A DNA stretch of 51,353 nucleotides from Anaerolineales bacterium (GTDB lineage Bacteria; Chloroflexota; Anaerolineae; Anaerolineales; E44-bin32): assembly GCA_004376895.1 (NCBI GenBank), contig SOIH01000022.1, forward strand, positions 1 through 51,353. The letters are read 5' to 3'. Both the position numbers and the translations under genes were made by a program. The number at the start of each line of letters is the position of its first letter. Positions within the stretch are counted from its first letter, which is position 1. Below the pieces are notes generated by a model, which was not told where the DNA came from, did not search any database, and saw only the letters and a list, made by a program, of their open reading frames with translations. Positions 34,235-43,204 of this stretch are shown here, piece by piece.

Positions 34235-36781
34235 ATGGACGATTTCTCGTCACAGATCCCAGTTCACGACGGAGTAACTGAAGGAGAGCCGCAGGAAGTC
34301 AAGAGTCAGGGACCTGAGGAATTGCAGATCCCTGAAGAGCTCCCGATTTTGCCCCTTAAGGGGGTTGTTGTTTATCCACACACTGCCATGCCGTTAACGA
34401 TTGGGCAGGCGCGCTCGATCAAGTTAGTCGATGATGTCTCCGCCAACCATCGGTTGATCGGGCTTGTCGCTTCTCGGAATCCTGAGTTGGAAGTTCCCGG
34501 ACCAGAAGATTTGTATTCATTCGGCACAGTCGCGGCGATACAGCGGCTGTTTAGAGCACCGGATGGCACTATTCGCCTGATAGCGAGGGGAATAGCTCGT
34601 TTCGAATTGGGAGATTTCACCAGCCATGAGCCTTACCTCGTTGCGCGGATTCGCCTCCGACCCGAAAAGGTGGAAGAGAGTGTTGAAATCGAGGCGCAGG
34701 TCCGGGCAGCGAAAGACCTGTTCCAAAAGATTTCAGAGCTTGGTCCCTCACTCCCGCGTGAAATCGTCGGGGGTGTCCAGCTTCTTGAAGATCCGCTCCA
34801 AGTCGCGTACACGATTGCGAATTACCAGCGAATGGACCTGGATGATGGGCAGCGCATCCTCGAGGTGGAATCGACGATAGAGAAGCTGCAAATCCTCACC
34901 AACCTGCTCAGCCGTGAGGTCGAGGTGCTTTCTCTTGGACAGCAAATTCAGCAGGAAGCACGAACCGAGATCGAAAAAGTACAGCGTGAATATTTCCTGC
35001 GTGAGCAGCTAAAAGCTATCCAACGTGAACTGGGCGAAGGCGATGAGCAAACGGTAGAGATCGAGGAATTCCGCAAGCGGATAGCGGCAGCAAATATGCC
35101 GGAGGAAGCTGAGAAGCAAGCCCGGCGAGAGCTCGAACGGCTTGCGAAGTTGCCAACAGCCGCGGCTGAATATGGTGTGATCAGGACTTACCTCGATTGG
35201 TTAACCACCGTTCCATGGGATAAAGTCACTCAAGATAATCTCGATCTGAAGCATGCACGTGAGGTTCTCGATGAGGATCATTTTGGGCTCATCGATATTA
35301 AAGAACGCATCGTTGAATACCTTGCAGTTCGAAAATTGAAGCTAGAACGCGGTGATACGATCGGAGGCGAGGCGATCGATGAAATCCGCCGGGAGAGAGA
35401 AGGTGTAATCCTTTGTTTTGTTGGTCCTCCGGGTGTGGGGAAAACATCTCTTGGACGATCGATCGCTAGAGCGACAGGGCGAAAATTCATCCGCATCTCA
35501 CTTGGGGGTATTCACGATGAAGCCGAGATACGCGGGCATCGGCGAACGTACATCGGCGCGATGCCCGGGCGCATTCTTCAAGGACTCCGCCGTGCGGAAT
35601 CCCACAATCCTGTTTTCATGCTCGACGAGATCGATAAAATGGGGCGTGATTTCCGCGGAGATCCTGCCTCAGCCTTGCTTGAGGTCCTCGATCCGGAGCA
35701 AAATCGAGAATTTCGTGACCATTATCTGGAAGTCGCATATGATCTCTCGCAAGTGATGTTCATCACGACAGCGAACTGGCTTGAGACGATCCCCGCACCT
35801 TTACTTGATCGAATGGAAGTCATCCGCCTCTCTGGCTACACAGAGAGCGAGAAGATCGCAATTGCCAAAGGCTATCTCATTCCCCGGCAGATTCGAGAGA
35901 ATGGTCTTAAGAAGAGTGAGATAAGCTTCACAGATGCAGCTCTGCGTACGATCATCCGATCACACACACGTGAAGCAGGCGTGCGGAATCTCGAGCGTGA
36001 AATCGGCCGCATTTGCCGAGGAGTGGCGACCAGGGTAGCTGAGGGGACGACAAAGAGGCTGAAGATCACCGGACCGCGAGTGCGTGAATTCTTGAAGAAA
36101 CCACGCTTCTTCGGGGCCGAGGAACTGGTCGAAAGAACATCGATCCCTGGAGTGGCGACTGGATTAGCCTACACAATGGCTGGTGGCGATGTGCTGTTCA
36201 TCGAGGCGACGGCAATGGCTGGCGGCAGGAAGTTCCAGTTAACGGGGTCGCTTGGCCAAATCATGCAGGAGTCAGCCCAGGCCGCACTCTCTTATGTTCG
36301 CTCGGTATCCGATAGATACTCCATTGAAGATGAATACTGGAGTGAGCACGACATCCACTTGCATGTCCCTGCTGGAGCGCAACCCAAGGATGGTCCATCT
36401 GCAGGTGTGACGATGGCTGTGGCGCTGACATCTCTGGCTACCGGACGTCCGGTTCGAGCGGAAGTTGGGATGACCGGGGAGGTCACACTGCGCGGAAAGA
36501 TCCTTCCGATTGGAGGTGTTAAGGAGAAAGTTCTGGCAGCCCATCGAGCTGGGTTAAAGACGGTAATGCTGCCAAAGAGGAACGAAATAGATTTAGAAGA
36601 TGTGCCCGACGAGGTCAGGAAAGATATTGAATTTGTTTACATTGATACGATCGATGAAGCTATAGAGACTGCTCTTAAACCGAAGAAGAAACGCAAGAGT
36701 CGCAGCGCTTCTCGAAAAAAAGGAACCCGGTCCACAAAATCAAAAACCAACGAGAAATCATCAAAAGGAAAAAGCTCATAA
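34235..36781 (+). CDS. lon: ATP-dependent Lon protease with a lysine-rich tail
   Basis: An 848-residue LonA. The N-terminal substrate domain begins LPILPLKGVVVYPHTAMP. The AAA+ module has Walker A (GPPGVGKTSLGRS), Walker B (VFMLDEIDK) and sensor residues. The protease domain carries the Ser-Lys dyad: Ser in PKDGPSAGVTMAVAL (about residue 722) and Lys in GGVKEKVLAAHRAG (about 765). It degrades misfolded and regulatory proteins. After the normal end of the domain come about 35 residues rich in Lys, Ser and Arg, which is unusual for Lon and could bind nucleic acid. ATG 34235 follows GAGGAAAG. Confidence 0.96.
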   Translation: MDDFSSQIPVHDGVTEGEPQEVKSQGPEELQIPEELPILPLKGVVVYPHTAMPLTIGQARSIKLVDDVSANHRLIGLVASRNPELEVPGPEDLYSFGTVAAIQRLFRAPDGTIRLIARGIARFELGDFTSHEPYLVARIRLRPEKVEESVEIEAQVRAAKDLFQKISELGPSLPREIVGGVQLLEDPLQVAYTIANYQRMDLDDGQRILEVESTIEKLQILTNLLSREVEVLSLGQQIQQEARTEIEKVQREYFLREQLKAIQRELGEGDEQTVEIEEFRKRIAAANMPEEAEKQARRELERLAKLPTAAAEYGVIRTYLDWLTTVPWDKVTQDNLDLKHAREVLDEDHFGLIDIKERIVEYLAVRKLKLERGDTIGGEAIDEIRREREGVILCFVGPPGVGKTSLGRSIARATGRKFIRISLGGIHDEAEIRGHRRTYIGAMPGRILQGLRRAESHNPVFMLDEIDKMGRDFRGDPASALLEVLDPEQNREFRDHYLEVAYDLSQVMFITTANWLETIPAPLLDRMEVIRLSGYTESEKIAIAKGYLIPRQIRENGLKKSEISFTDAALRTIIRSHTREAGVRNLEREIGRICRGVATRVAEGTTKRLKITGPRVREFLKKPRFFGAEELVERTSIPGVATGLAYTMAGGDVLFIEATAMAGGRKFQLTGSLGQIMQESAQAALSYVRSVSDRYSIEDEYWSEHDIHLHVPAGAQPKDGPSAGVTMAVALTSLATGRPVRAEVGMTGEVTLRGKILPIGGVKEKVLAAHRAGLKTVMLPKRNEIDLEDVPDEVRKDIEFVYIDTIDEAIETALKPKKKRKSRSASRKKGTRSTKSKTNEKSSKGKSS

Positions 36782-36831
36782 GGGGGAAGCCATCAGACAG
36801 GCGAGAATGACCCCCCGGATAAAGCGCACCG

Positions 36832-37197
36832 ATGCCGAAAGTATTGATTATTGACGACGACGAATCGATAACCTCGCTCCTGATAACTCTCTTGAAGCTC
36901 GAAGGGTATCAGGCATTCGAGAGCAGGGACTGGGCAGGGATACCGGGTATCTTGATCGATGAAAATCCAGATCTGGTGTTGATGGACTGCATTCTCTCCG
37001 ACAGGAACGGGTTAGAGATACTGGCTGAAATTCGATCGAATCATGTACTAGCCGATCTACCCATCATTATGACCTCTGGGATAGATTTGAGTGATGAGAG
37101 CAAGCTGAATGGAGCGGATGGCTTCCTTTTGAAGCCTTATTCGCCTGACCTGCTTTTGGAGACAATTAAGAATCATATTTCTGGTGGTGGAAAGTAG
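36832..37197 (+). CDS. single-domain response regulator receiver
   Basis: A 121-residue CheY-like receiver without an output domain. The acidic pair lies in IIDDDESI, the phosphoacceptor Asp in LVLMDCILSD (about residue 46), the Ser/Thr in IIMTSG and the Lys in LLKPYSPD. It lies 50 bases after lon and 40 before the PHP-AlbA_2 gene. No kinase is adjacent, so its partner is elsewhere. It may modulate the following protein by contact, which is inference. Confidence 0.88.
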   Translation: MPKVLIIDDDESITSLLITLLKLEGYQAFESRDWAGIPGILIDENPDLVLMDCILSDRNGLEILAEIRSNHVLADLPIIMTSGIDLSDESKLNGADGFLLKPYSPDLLLETIKNHISGGGK

Positions 37198-37237
37198 GAC
37201 GATTTTTTTCATCACCTCGACAGGAGAATATTATTTC

Positions 37238-38956
37238 GTGGCAAGAAGAAAAAGTAAAAATACAGCGAAACAATGGCGATTGATGGATTTACATTTACAC
37301 ACACCGGCATCGAGTGATTATCAAGGTCCGGATGTGACATATTTAGATATTTTACGCCGGAGCGAAGCGCGGGGTCTCGACATCATCGCTTTCACCGATC
37401 ACAACACTGTGGCGGGGTATAGGCAGATGATGGAAGAGATCCAGCAATTAGAGATGCTGGAATCCCTCAACAGGCTCACCGAAGATGAGCGAAGTCGTCT
37501 TGAGGAGTATCGCCGGCTATTACAAAAAGTTACGGTTTTTCCTGGTTTTGAATTCACGGCTACGCTGGGCTTTCATATTCTAGGGATTTTTACCCCTGAG
37601 AAATCTGTGAGAGAAATTGAGCATCTTTTGCTCAGTCTGAATATCCCATCTGAGCAGCTCGACGACGGCTCGGTGACAGTAGGAGCAACCGCGGACGTTC
37701 TGACGGCATACCGGCTGATCGATGAAGCGGGCGGATTGGCGATCGCAGCGCACGCGAACTCAACCCATGGGGTAGCGATGCGCGGCTTTGGCTTTGGCGG
37801 TCAAACTAAGATCGCCTATACGCAGGACTCTCACCTTCATGCGTTGGAGGTTACAGATTTGGGTTTGAAGGGTCGGAGAACCACGGCTGCGTTTTTTAAC
37901 GGAACAAAGCCGGAGTACCCGCGTCGAATGCACTGCATTCAAGGTTCAGATGCCCACAGAATTCGCACAGATCCGCAGAATAAGAAGAACCTTGGTGTTG
38001 GGGATCGAGCGACCCAAGTGATGCTGCCAGAGGTTTCTTTCCAAGCGTTGAAAGAACTGTTTATCAGCAATGACTTCGCGCTCACGCGCCCACATTGGCC
38101 TGCAGCCGAAGAGGACTTCGATTTTATTCAGCGTGCACGCGAAGACGGACCGAGCATCAACCAAGATTTTCACGAAAGCATGACCGTGCGTGGAGGTCGG
38201 CTTTATAAAATCATCGCTGACGTCTGCGCCTTCGCAAACTCAAACGGCGGAACGCTTTATATCGGTTTGCCGGCTGAAGCGAAGAAAGACCCGGTAGGGG
38301 TCTCAAAGGCTAAGGCAAGTGTTGATCAACTCCACCGGGAGTTAAGCAAACGCATAAGTCCCGCGCTTGACGTTCAAGTGGATACGATGGAGACACGTGG
38401 GAAAACGGTTATTCGGGTGATAATCCCCCTGGGTGGTGACCCGCCCTATGCAGTCGACGATAACAAAGTCTACGTCCGGGATGAAGCGGAGACAGGACTC
38501 GCAGTCCGAGATGAAATCGTGAATCTGGTGCATCGAGGCAGGCGTGTAAAAACGGAAGTTCGTGAGAAGCCGGAAGTCATAGAGGAACCTCTAGTTGGCA
38601 TTCAACACCCACGAACCGGAGTAGAAATCGTGGGTTCGGAAGAACGGAATGGGATCCAGTACTACACGATGCGCGATTTACGTAATGGGAATGTAGTCAA
38701 GAATGTCACCCAAAGCTCGGCCCGGAGGCTCTGGCATTACGCTATCTCGGAATTTCGTAAGTTACCAGATGACCTGAAGAGTGCCAAGGTTACATGGAGA
38801 GGCGATCTGGGGGTGTTGAAGGAGCAGAAGCGCGGTACCCGAATGCGATATGACTTGATCCAAAAGGTAGCCCAGGGACACCGTGTTTACTTTGGGGTGA
38901 CAGAAGACGGCATTCATGGTGATTGGAAAGCGCTGGTCGAATCTGAAGGGGGTTAA
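37238..38956 (+). CDS. PHP phosphoesterase fused to AlbA_2 (Schlafen-type) domain
   Basis: A protein of about 572 residues. The PHP domain (about 10-290) has DLHLHTPASSD, FTDHNTVAGY, GFEFTA, AAHANSTHG and QGSDAHRIR metal-ligand motifs, with a helical insert after TDHN. The AlbA_2/divergent AAA-4 domain (about 305-450) begins FHESMTVRGGRLYKII, then CAFANSNGGTLYIGL and ends with DNKVYVRDEAETG. A C-terminal domain of about 100 residues (GIQYYTMRDLRNGNVV onward) is unrecognised. AlbA_2 domains bind nucleic acid and occur in regulators and defence proteins; the PHP half could be a nuclease or phosphatase. The start is GTG 37238, preceded by AGGAG 11 bases upstream. Confidence 0.78.
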   Translation: MARRKSKNTAKQWRLMDLHLHTPASSDYQGPDVTYLDILRRSEARGLDIIAFTDHNTVAGYRQMMEEIQQLEMLESLNRLTEDERSRLEEYRRLLQKVTVFPGFEFTATLGFHILGIFTPEKSVREIEHLLLSLNIPSEQLDDGSVTVGATADVLTAYRLIDEAGGLAIAAHANSTHGVAMRGFGFGGQTKIAYTQDSHLHALEVTDLGLKGRRTTAAFFNGTKPEYPRRMHCIQGSDAHRIRTDPQNKKNLGVGDRATQVMLPEVSFQALKELFISNDFALTRPHWPAAEEDFDFIQRAREDGPSINQDFHESMTVRGGRLYKIIADVCAFANSNGGTLYIGLPAEAKKDPVGVSKAKASVDQLHRELSKRISPALDVQVDTMETRGKTVIRVIIPLGGDPPYAVDDNKVYVRDEAETGLAVRDEIVNLVHRGRRVKTEVREKPEVIEEPLVGIQHPRTGVEIVGSEERNGIQYYTMRDLRNGNVVKNVTQSSARRLWHYAISEFRKLPDDLKSAKVTWRGDLGVLKEQKRGTRMRYDLIQKVAQGHRVYFGVTEDGIHGDWKALVESEGG

Positions 38957-39014
38957 AACTGGCGTCATCCACAGGTAACTCTTATTGCTGCTTTGAAGAA
39001 CTCGGTTAACTTTC

Positions 39015-39050
39015 TGTGCGAGCCAGACATCTCTGGTTCGCACAAGTCTT
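39015..39050 (+). terminator. intrinsic terminator
   Basis: TGTGCGAGCCAGA (39015-39027) and TCTGGTTCGCACA (39032-39044) form a 13-bp stem with one G-T wobble over a four-base loop, followed by AGTCTTATTATTT. It ends the lon to PHP-AlbA_2 transcript. Confidence 0.75.
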
Positions 39051-39069
39051 ATTATTTGGGGTTGGAAGG

Positions 39070-39489
39070 ATGAAAATCCGCAAGTTTCTCTTTGAACAAG
39101 ATTACGAAGAAGTACGTATACTCTGGGAATCATCAGGCCCAGGTATTCAGTTATCTCCGTCGGATACACCGGAAGAGATCCAGAAGAAGCTCCAACGCGA
39201 CCCCGATCTCTTTCTTGTTGCCGAGCGCGATGGGCGGATTATCGGCACGGTTTTCGGCGGTTTCGACGGCCGCCGTGGAATCGTCTATCACCTGGCTGTA
39301 CTGCAAGGTGAGCGACGCAGTGGAATAGGACGCTTGCTGATGGTTGAAATTGAGAATCGCTTGCGTTCGAAAGGTTGCCGGAAGTATTATCTGCTGGTTA
39401 CGAAAGATAATGAGGGGGCATTGGCGTTCTATGATTCGTTTGGGGCTGAAGTGATGGATCTATATGTTCTGGGGAAGGTCATCCAGTGA
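39070..39489 (+). CDS. GNAT family N-acetyltransferase
   Basis: A 139-residue acetyltransferase of the small RimI/YpeA-like type. The acetyl-CoA loop GERRSGIGRLLM (about residues 80-91) is preceded by GIVYHLAVL and followed by YYLLVTKDNEGALAFYDSFG, the typical GNAT C-terminal segment. ATG 39070 follows GGAAGG; the longer in-frame start at 39016 overlaps the terminator and is unlikely. Its stop overlaps the start of the Mog/MoaB gene by four bases, so the two are co-translated. Substrate unknown. Confidence 0.87.
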   Translation: MKIRKFLFEQDYEEVRILWESSGPGIQLSPSDTPEEIQKKLQRDPDLFLVAERDGRIIGTVFGGFDGRRGIVYHLAVLQGERRSGIGRLLMVEIENRLRSKGCRKYYLLVTKDNEGALAFYDSFGAEVMDLYVLGKVIQ

Positions 39490-40001
39490 GGCTTGCTATT
39501 CTCACGATCTCGGATCGGTCTGCACGGGGAGAGCGCGAGGATCGGTCTGGCCCACTCATCCAAGAGATTGCACTTCAGCGAGGGTGGGAAGTTATCGCAT
39601 CCGATATTATCGCTGATGAGCAGGTTGAAATCGAGGAGCGGCTTGCGTCCTGGTGCGATAGCGGTGAGATCGACCTCGTTCTGACCACCGGCGGCACAGG
39701 TTTCTCCCCGCGTGATCGAACTCCTGAGGCGACTCGCAAGGTTGTGGAGCGGCTGGCGCCGGGGCTGGCGGAGGCGATGCGGGCGCGTAGTATGAGCAAG
39801 ACTCCCCACGCAATGCTGTCGCGAGCCGTTGCCGGAATCCGCAAACGCACGTTAATTGTGAACTTACCCGGCTCACCGAAAGCAGTCGAGGAGAATTTGG
39901 CCGCAATCATCCCCGCGCTGCCCCATGCAATTCAACTTCTGCGAGAAGACCCGGAGGCAGAGCAAGGCCATCAACTGCTCCCTCCACGTCGAGCGACCTA
40001 A
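39486..40001 (+). CDS. molybdopterin adenylyltransferase-like protein (Mog/MoaB)
   Basis: A 171-residue MoCF_biosynth domain protein. The family motif TTGGTGFSPRDRTPEAT is intact, with an N-terminal LAILTISDRSARG and SPKAVEEN near the end. Mog adenylates molybdopterin before metal insertion; MoaB is the close paralogue that may do the same job. A molybdoenzyme is not encoded here. The GTG start at 39486 overlaps the preceding stop. The MFS transporter starts 16 bases downstream. Confidence 0.9.
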   Translation: MRLAILTISDRSARGEREDRSGPLIQEIALQRGWEVIASDIIADEQVEIEERLASWCDSGEIDLVLTTGGTGFSPRDRTPEATRKVVERLAPGLAEAMRARSMSKTPHAMLSRAVAGIRKRTLIVNLPGSPKAVEENLAAIIPALPHAIQLLREDPEAEQGHQLLPPRRAT

Positions 40002-40017
40002 GCCTATGGAGGAGCGA

Positions 40018-41295
40018 ATGTCATCAAACAAGAAGTACCGCTGGTACGTTTTGGTAGTGTTTTTTGCCTTCATGCTCTTGCATCAATCAGACCGTCTCCT
40101 TATCGCGCCGCTCACGACGCCAATCATGGAGACATTCGGGATAAACGAAGCACAGATGGGCGCAGTTGTGACTGGCGCCTTATTGGTTGGCGCAATTCTT
40201 TATCCAATATGGGGTTACCTTTATGACCGTTTCTCGAGACCCAAATTACTGGCGCTCGCCTCAGCCATATGGGGCTCGACGACATGGTTGAGCGCCATAG
40301 CGCCGACATATAAAACTTTCTTGGCGACACGTGCCTCCACAGGCATCGATGACTCAAGCTACCCGGGTTTATTCAGTTTGCTGTCGGATTACTTCAGTCC
40401 AAGTGTGCGCGGCAAGGTCTATGGGTTTGTGCAATTATCCCAACCCTTAGGTTACATGCTCGGTCTCGTTGTAGCGACTTTTTTGGTTTCGAGTGTGGGT
40501 TGGAGGAATATCTTCTATGTGACGGGTTCTCTGGGTCTCGTTCTGGCGCTGATTATCTTTTTCACGGTGCGTGAAGCGCCGCGCGGCAGCAGCGAGCCTG
40601 AGTTCGAGGGTGTTGAGGATATTGGTGTTTATAAATTCGAGCGAAAGCATGCCCTGGGATTGTTCCGAAAACGTTCACTATTGCTGCTATACGCTCAGGG
40701 GTTTGTCGGCGTTTTTCCCTGGAATGTTATTACTTTCTGGTTTTTCCGGTATTTGGAAGTCGAGCGAGGATTTGATGAAAGTGCAATTCTGCTCACGCTC
40801 GGCCCAGCTATCCTTATGCTCGCATTCGGTTACTTCCTCGGCGGGGTGGTAGGCGACTTCGCCTTCAAGCGAACACCTAGAGGGAGGTTGCTTGTCGCGA
40901 TGAGTGCAGTCTTGTTGGGTGCGGTGCTGCTTACAATCACGATGAATGTTCCCATAGCAGAGCGCACCCTATTCACGGGCATGATGGTCTTGACGGCGTT
41001 GTTCATTCCATTTTCATCGGCGAATGTCATCTCAACAGTGCACGATATCACGCTGCCTGAAATCCGTAGCACTGCTTTAGCCGTCCAGCTATTCATCGAG
41101 AACGGTGGCGCGGCGATAGCTCCCTTTATCGCCGGTTTGATTGCGGTGCGCTATTCTCTGCACGATGCAATCTTGTGGATCTGCCTGATAGCCTGGGTGC
41201 TGGGAGCGATAATCCTGGCTTTTGCAGCGTACAAGGTGCCGGATGATGTCTCCAGCTTGCGTGAAGAAATGCGGGCGCGAGCCCTGAGTGAGTAA
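40018..41295 (+). CDS. MFS transporter
   Basis: A 425-residue major facilitator with about twelve TM helices in two six-helix halves and a central loop near residues 195-225. The first-half signature GYLYDRFSRPKLLALA is the MFS GxxxDRxGRR-type motif between helices 2 and 3, and the second half repeats it as GDFAFKRTPRGR. The sequence resembles spinster-like or sugar-phosphate members, but the substrate cannot be assigned. ATG 40018 follows GGAGG by five bases; an in-frame ATG at 40006 has no ribosome binding site. Confidence 0.88.
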   Translation: MSSNKKYRWYVLVVFFAFMLLHQSDRLLIAPLTTPIMETFGINEAQMGAVVTGALLVGAILYPIWGYLYDRFSRPKLLALASAIWGSTTWLSAIAPTYKTFLATRASTGIDDSSYPGLFSLLSDYFSPSVRGKVYGFVQLSQPLGYMLGLVVATFLVSSVGWRNIFYVTGSLGLVLALIIFFTVREAPRGSSEPEFEGVEDIGVYKFERKHALGLFRKRSLLLLYAQGFVGVFPWNVITFWFFRYLEVERGFDESAILLTLGPAILMLAFGYFLGGVVGDFAFKRTPRGRLLVAMSAVLLGAVLLTITMNVPIAERTLFTGMMVLTALFIPFSSANVISTVHDITLPEIRSTALAVQLFIENGGAAIAPFIAGLIAVRYSLHDAILWICLIAWVLGAIILAFAAYKVPDDVSSLREEMRARALSE

Positions 41296-41386
41296 AAGGC
41301 TTAAACACTCGGGAAGATTTAAGCGTGATGCCCGTTCGAGCGATGGTTGTGAGCGCCACTCAAGCGTGATGATCTGAGCAGGATTT

Positions 41387-42772
41387 ATGGTTGATCGAAA
41401 CAAGGCGATGAACCGGAAGACCTTCGAGAGCGCGGAGAGCGCATCCCCGATGCTAACACGACTCATTGCCGGGGTTCTGTCGGGTCATCCCGAGACCGTC
41501 TTCAACTATAACGAGTTTGAAAAGATTGGGCTTGCCCTGCTTAATCGATTGCCGGTTTCGGTCGCCCGCGCGGTTGTCCGCCTGCAGTTTCGGCGGACAG
41601 CACTCTCTCCCCTTGAAGCGGAAAAACTCCAGGTAGAACAACTCATCGCTGCGCGTCTCGCTGACTATAATGGGGTCGATGGAACATTTGATACGATTCT
41701 CGTAGGCTGTGCGATGGGCGGCGCCACGGCTCATCTCGCGGCGGTCCTCGGTGCCCCATTTCTTCCCCAGCCTTTCATCCTTGGCTTGCGAGGCGGGAGC
41801 CCCGAAGACGAAGTGCCCCCTCACCTTGCGCTCACTTCGCGCGTTGCGGAGCGGATTCTGGACAGGAATCCGGAGGTCATGGCCATCGGGCACTTCGATC
41901 CAATCCATGATGGATGGCTCACGCGCGTCGTCAGTCATCTGCGATTGAAGCTGATTGATTTGCCGCGAGGTTACCGGGTATTCCTTCAGAATAAGCTCAA
42001 ACTAGGCGGCACGATCGTCTATCTGGATTGCGGTGCGCGCTGGCTGCACTACGAGCTAGGCTCTCGACATGTCTACCAAATCGGCGGCTGGGGTGGTATT
42101 TCTCCCAAGGAGTTCATTGAAGGCAGCGAGCGTATCGACCATGCGCTGGTGGAGTCTGGCTCAAAACACCGCGGGGGTTGGGGGATCCTGGGTCAAGAGC
42201 CAGTTGAGGGACCCGAATCGGAGTGGGGAAGTGAGCCGGGTCTCGACCAGGCATTGGAAGTCTTCGCGCGCGAGCAGGGGTACGGTTTTGAGCGTATCAG
42301 CTTCGACGACCCGCAGGGGTTTTCGCGCCTAGCATTCCTCGCTCATGAGGAACTTTACCGCCGGCAGGACCGCGAGGCAGAGGGCGTCGTGGTGGAGACC
42401 TTCACACAGCATGACCCTCAACTCGTACTCTCCGCGGGTCTATTGCCTCTATGGTTGATCTTCAACACGACAGATAGCCGCGAATTTCTTGAGACGCAGA
42501 GCCAATTCTTCCCCCGCGGGAAGCCTGTCTATTTCAGCGGCCTGGTCACGCTCTCGCGCACTCCGGACATGGTGCCGTGGGAGGGGTGGGCGCAGGCTTT
42601 GGAAGGTTTCTCCTGGACAAGCATCGGCGCCCGTCCGTCGCGATACCCCGAGGATCTAATCTCTCTGTGGCGATGGTCGGAACGCCTCCGTGATCTTGCG
42701 CCACCCATAGAAGCTGTCAAACCCTCCACATTGCCGCTCTCCGCGCTGCTCGATCTCATCCCCCAGGTTTAA
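41387..42772 (+). CDS. conserved-looking protein of unknown function, 461 residues
   Basis: I do not recognise this protein. It is soluble, with no signal or TM helix. One region (about residues 100-150) reads TILVGCAMGGATAHLAA then LPQPFILGLRGG, resembling a glycine-rich nucleotide- or substrate-binding turn after a beta strand. It continues with GHFDPIHDGWLTRV, a pattern reminiscent of nucleotidyl-transferase HxGH or hydrolase motifs but not matching them. Trp is common throughout. Coding quality is strong and the frame is long. It is separated by 91 bases from the MFS gene and by 121 from csoR. Confidence 0.75.
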   Translation: MVDRNKAMNRKTFESAESASPMLTRLIAGVLSGHPETVFNYNEFEKIGLALLNRLPVSVARAVVRLQFRRTALSPLEAEKLQVEQLIAARLADYNGVDGTFDTILVGCAMGGATAHLAAVLGAPFLPQPFILGLRGGSPEDEVPPHLALTSRVAERILDRNPEVMAIGHFDPIHDGWLTRVVSHLRLKLIDLPRGYRVFLQNKLKLGGTIVYLDCGARWLHYELGSRHVYQIGGWGGISPKEFIEGSERIDHALVESGSKHRGGWGILGQEPVEGPESEWGSEPGLDQALEVFAREQGYGFERISFDDPQGFSRLAFLAHEELYRRQDREAEGVVVETFTQHDPQLVLSAGLLPLWLIFNTTDSREFLETQSQFFPRGKPVYFSGLVTLSRTPDMVPWEGWAQALEGFSWTSIGARPSRYPEDLISLWRWSERLRDLAPPIEAVKPSTLPLSALLDLIPQV

Positions 42773-42817
42773 ACGAAGCATACGAAACCGGGGGCAACCC
42801 TGTGGATTAAATCATAC

Positions 42818-42846
42818 TTGACAAACTTCATCCAATAAGATATTAT
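42818..42846 (+). promoter_or_regulatory. consensus promoter of the csoR-copZ operon
   Basis: TTGACA (42818-42823), exactly 17 bases, then TATTAT (42841-42846). This is the best-matched promoter in the window; predicted start near 42853, just before the GC-rich operator. Confidence 0.85.
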
Positions 42847-42855
42847 TTGTCGTAA

Positions 42856-42880
42856 GCCCCACCCCCACAGGGGGGGGTAT
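42856..42880 (+). promoter_or_regulatory. CsoR-like copper operator
   Basis: A C-rich run (GCCCCACCCCC, 42856-42866), ACA and eight G residues (42870-42877) then TAT form a pseudo-palindrome of the type bound by CsoR-family repressors. It overlaps the predicted transcription start and lies 14-38 bases before csoR, so the repressor probably regulates itself and copZ; Cu(I) would relieve repression. Confidence 0.6.
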
Positions 42881-42893
42881 AAGATGGGAGTGC

Positions 42894-43166
42894 ATGATGG
42901 AACGAGAAGACACACTTCACCGCTTGAAAAACATTGCCGGCCATATTCGAGGGATTGAACGCATGGTCGAAAACGATGCCTACTGCATTGATTTGCTCAG
43001 ACAAATCCAGGCGGTACAGGCGGCGTTAAGTAAGGTGAGCTCAAATATATTGAACGACCATCTACATTCATGTTTGATCACCGCGGTGCGAGGTGATGAC
43101 CCGGAAGAACGCGAACGAGTACTAAAAGAAATCATCGAAGTCTATGAGACAGCAACGAAAGTATAG
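42894..43166 (+). CDS. csoR: CsoR-family copper-sensing repressor
   Basis: A 90-residue all-helical DUF156 repressor. The Cu(I) ligands are Cys31, His56 and Cys60, with the same spacing (25 and 4) as the characterised CsoR set Cys36/His61/Cys65. The N-terminal HRLKNIAGHIRGIERM is the DNA-contacting helix region of the family. It binds GC-rich pseudo-palindromes without copper and releases them with Cu(I). The operator and consensus promoter lie directly upstream, and copZ and copA directly downstream. Nickel (RcnR) or formaldehyde (FrmR) sensing is less likely, given the ligands and neighbours. Confidence 0.93.
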   Translation: MMEREDTLHRLKNIAGHIRGIERMVENDAYCIDLLRQIQAVQAALSKVSSNILNDHLHSCLITAVRGDDPEERERVLKEIIEVYETATKV

Positions 43167-43204
43167 AATCACGGAATCCGAGAAAGTATTCAAGGAGGTA
43201 TAGG

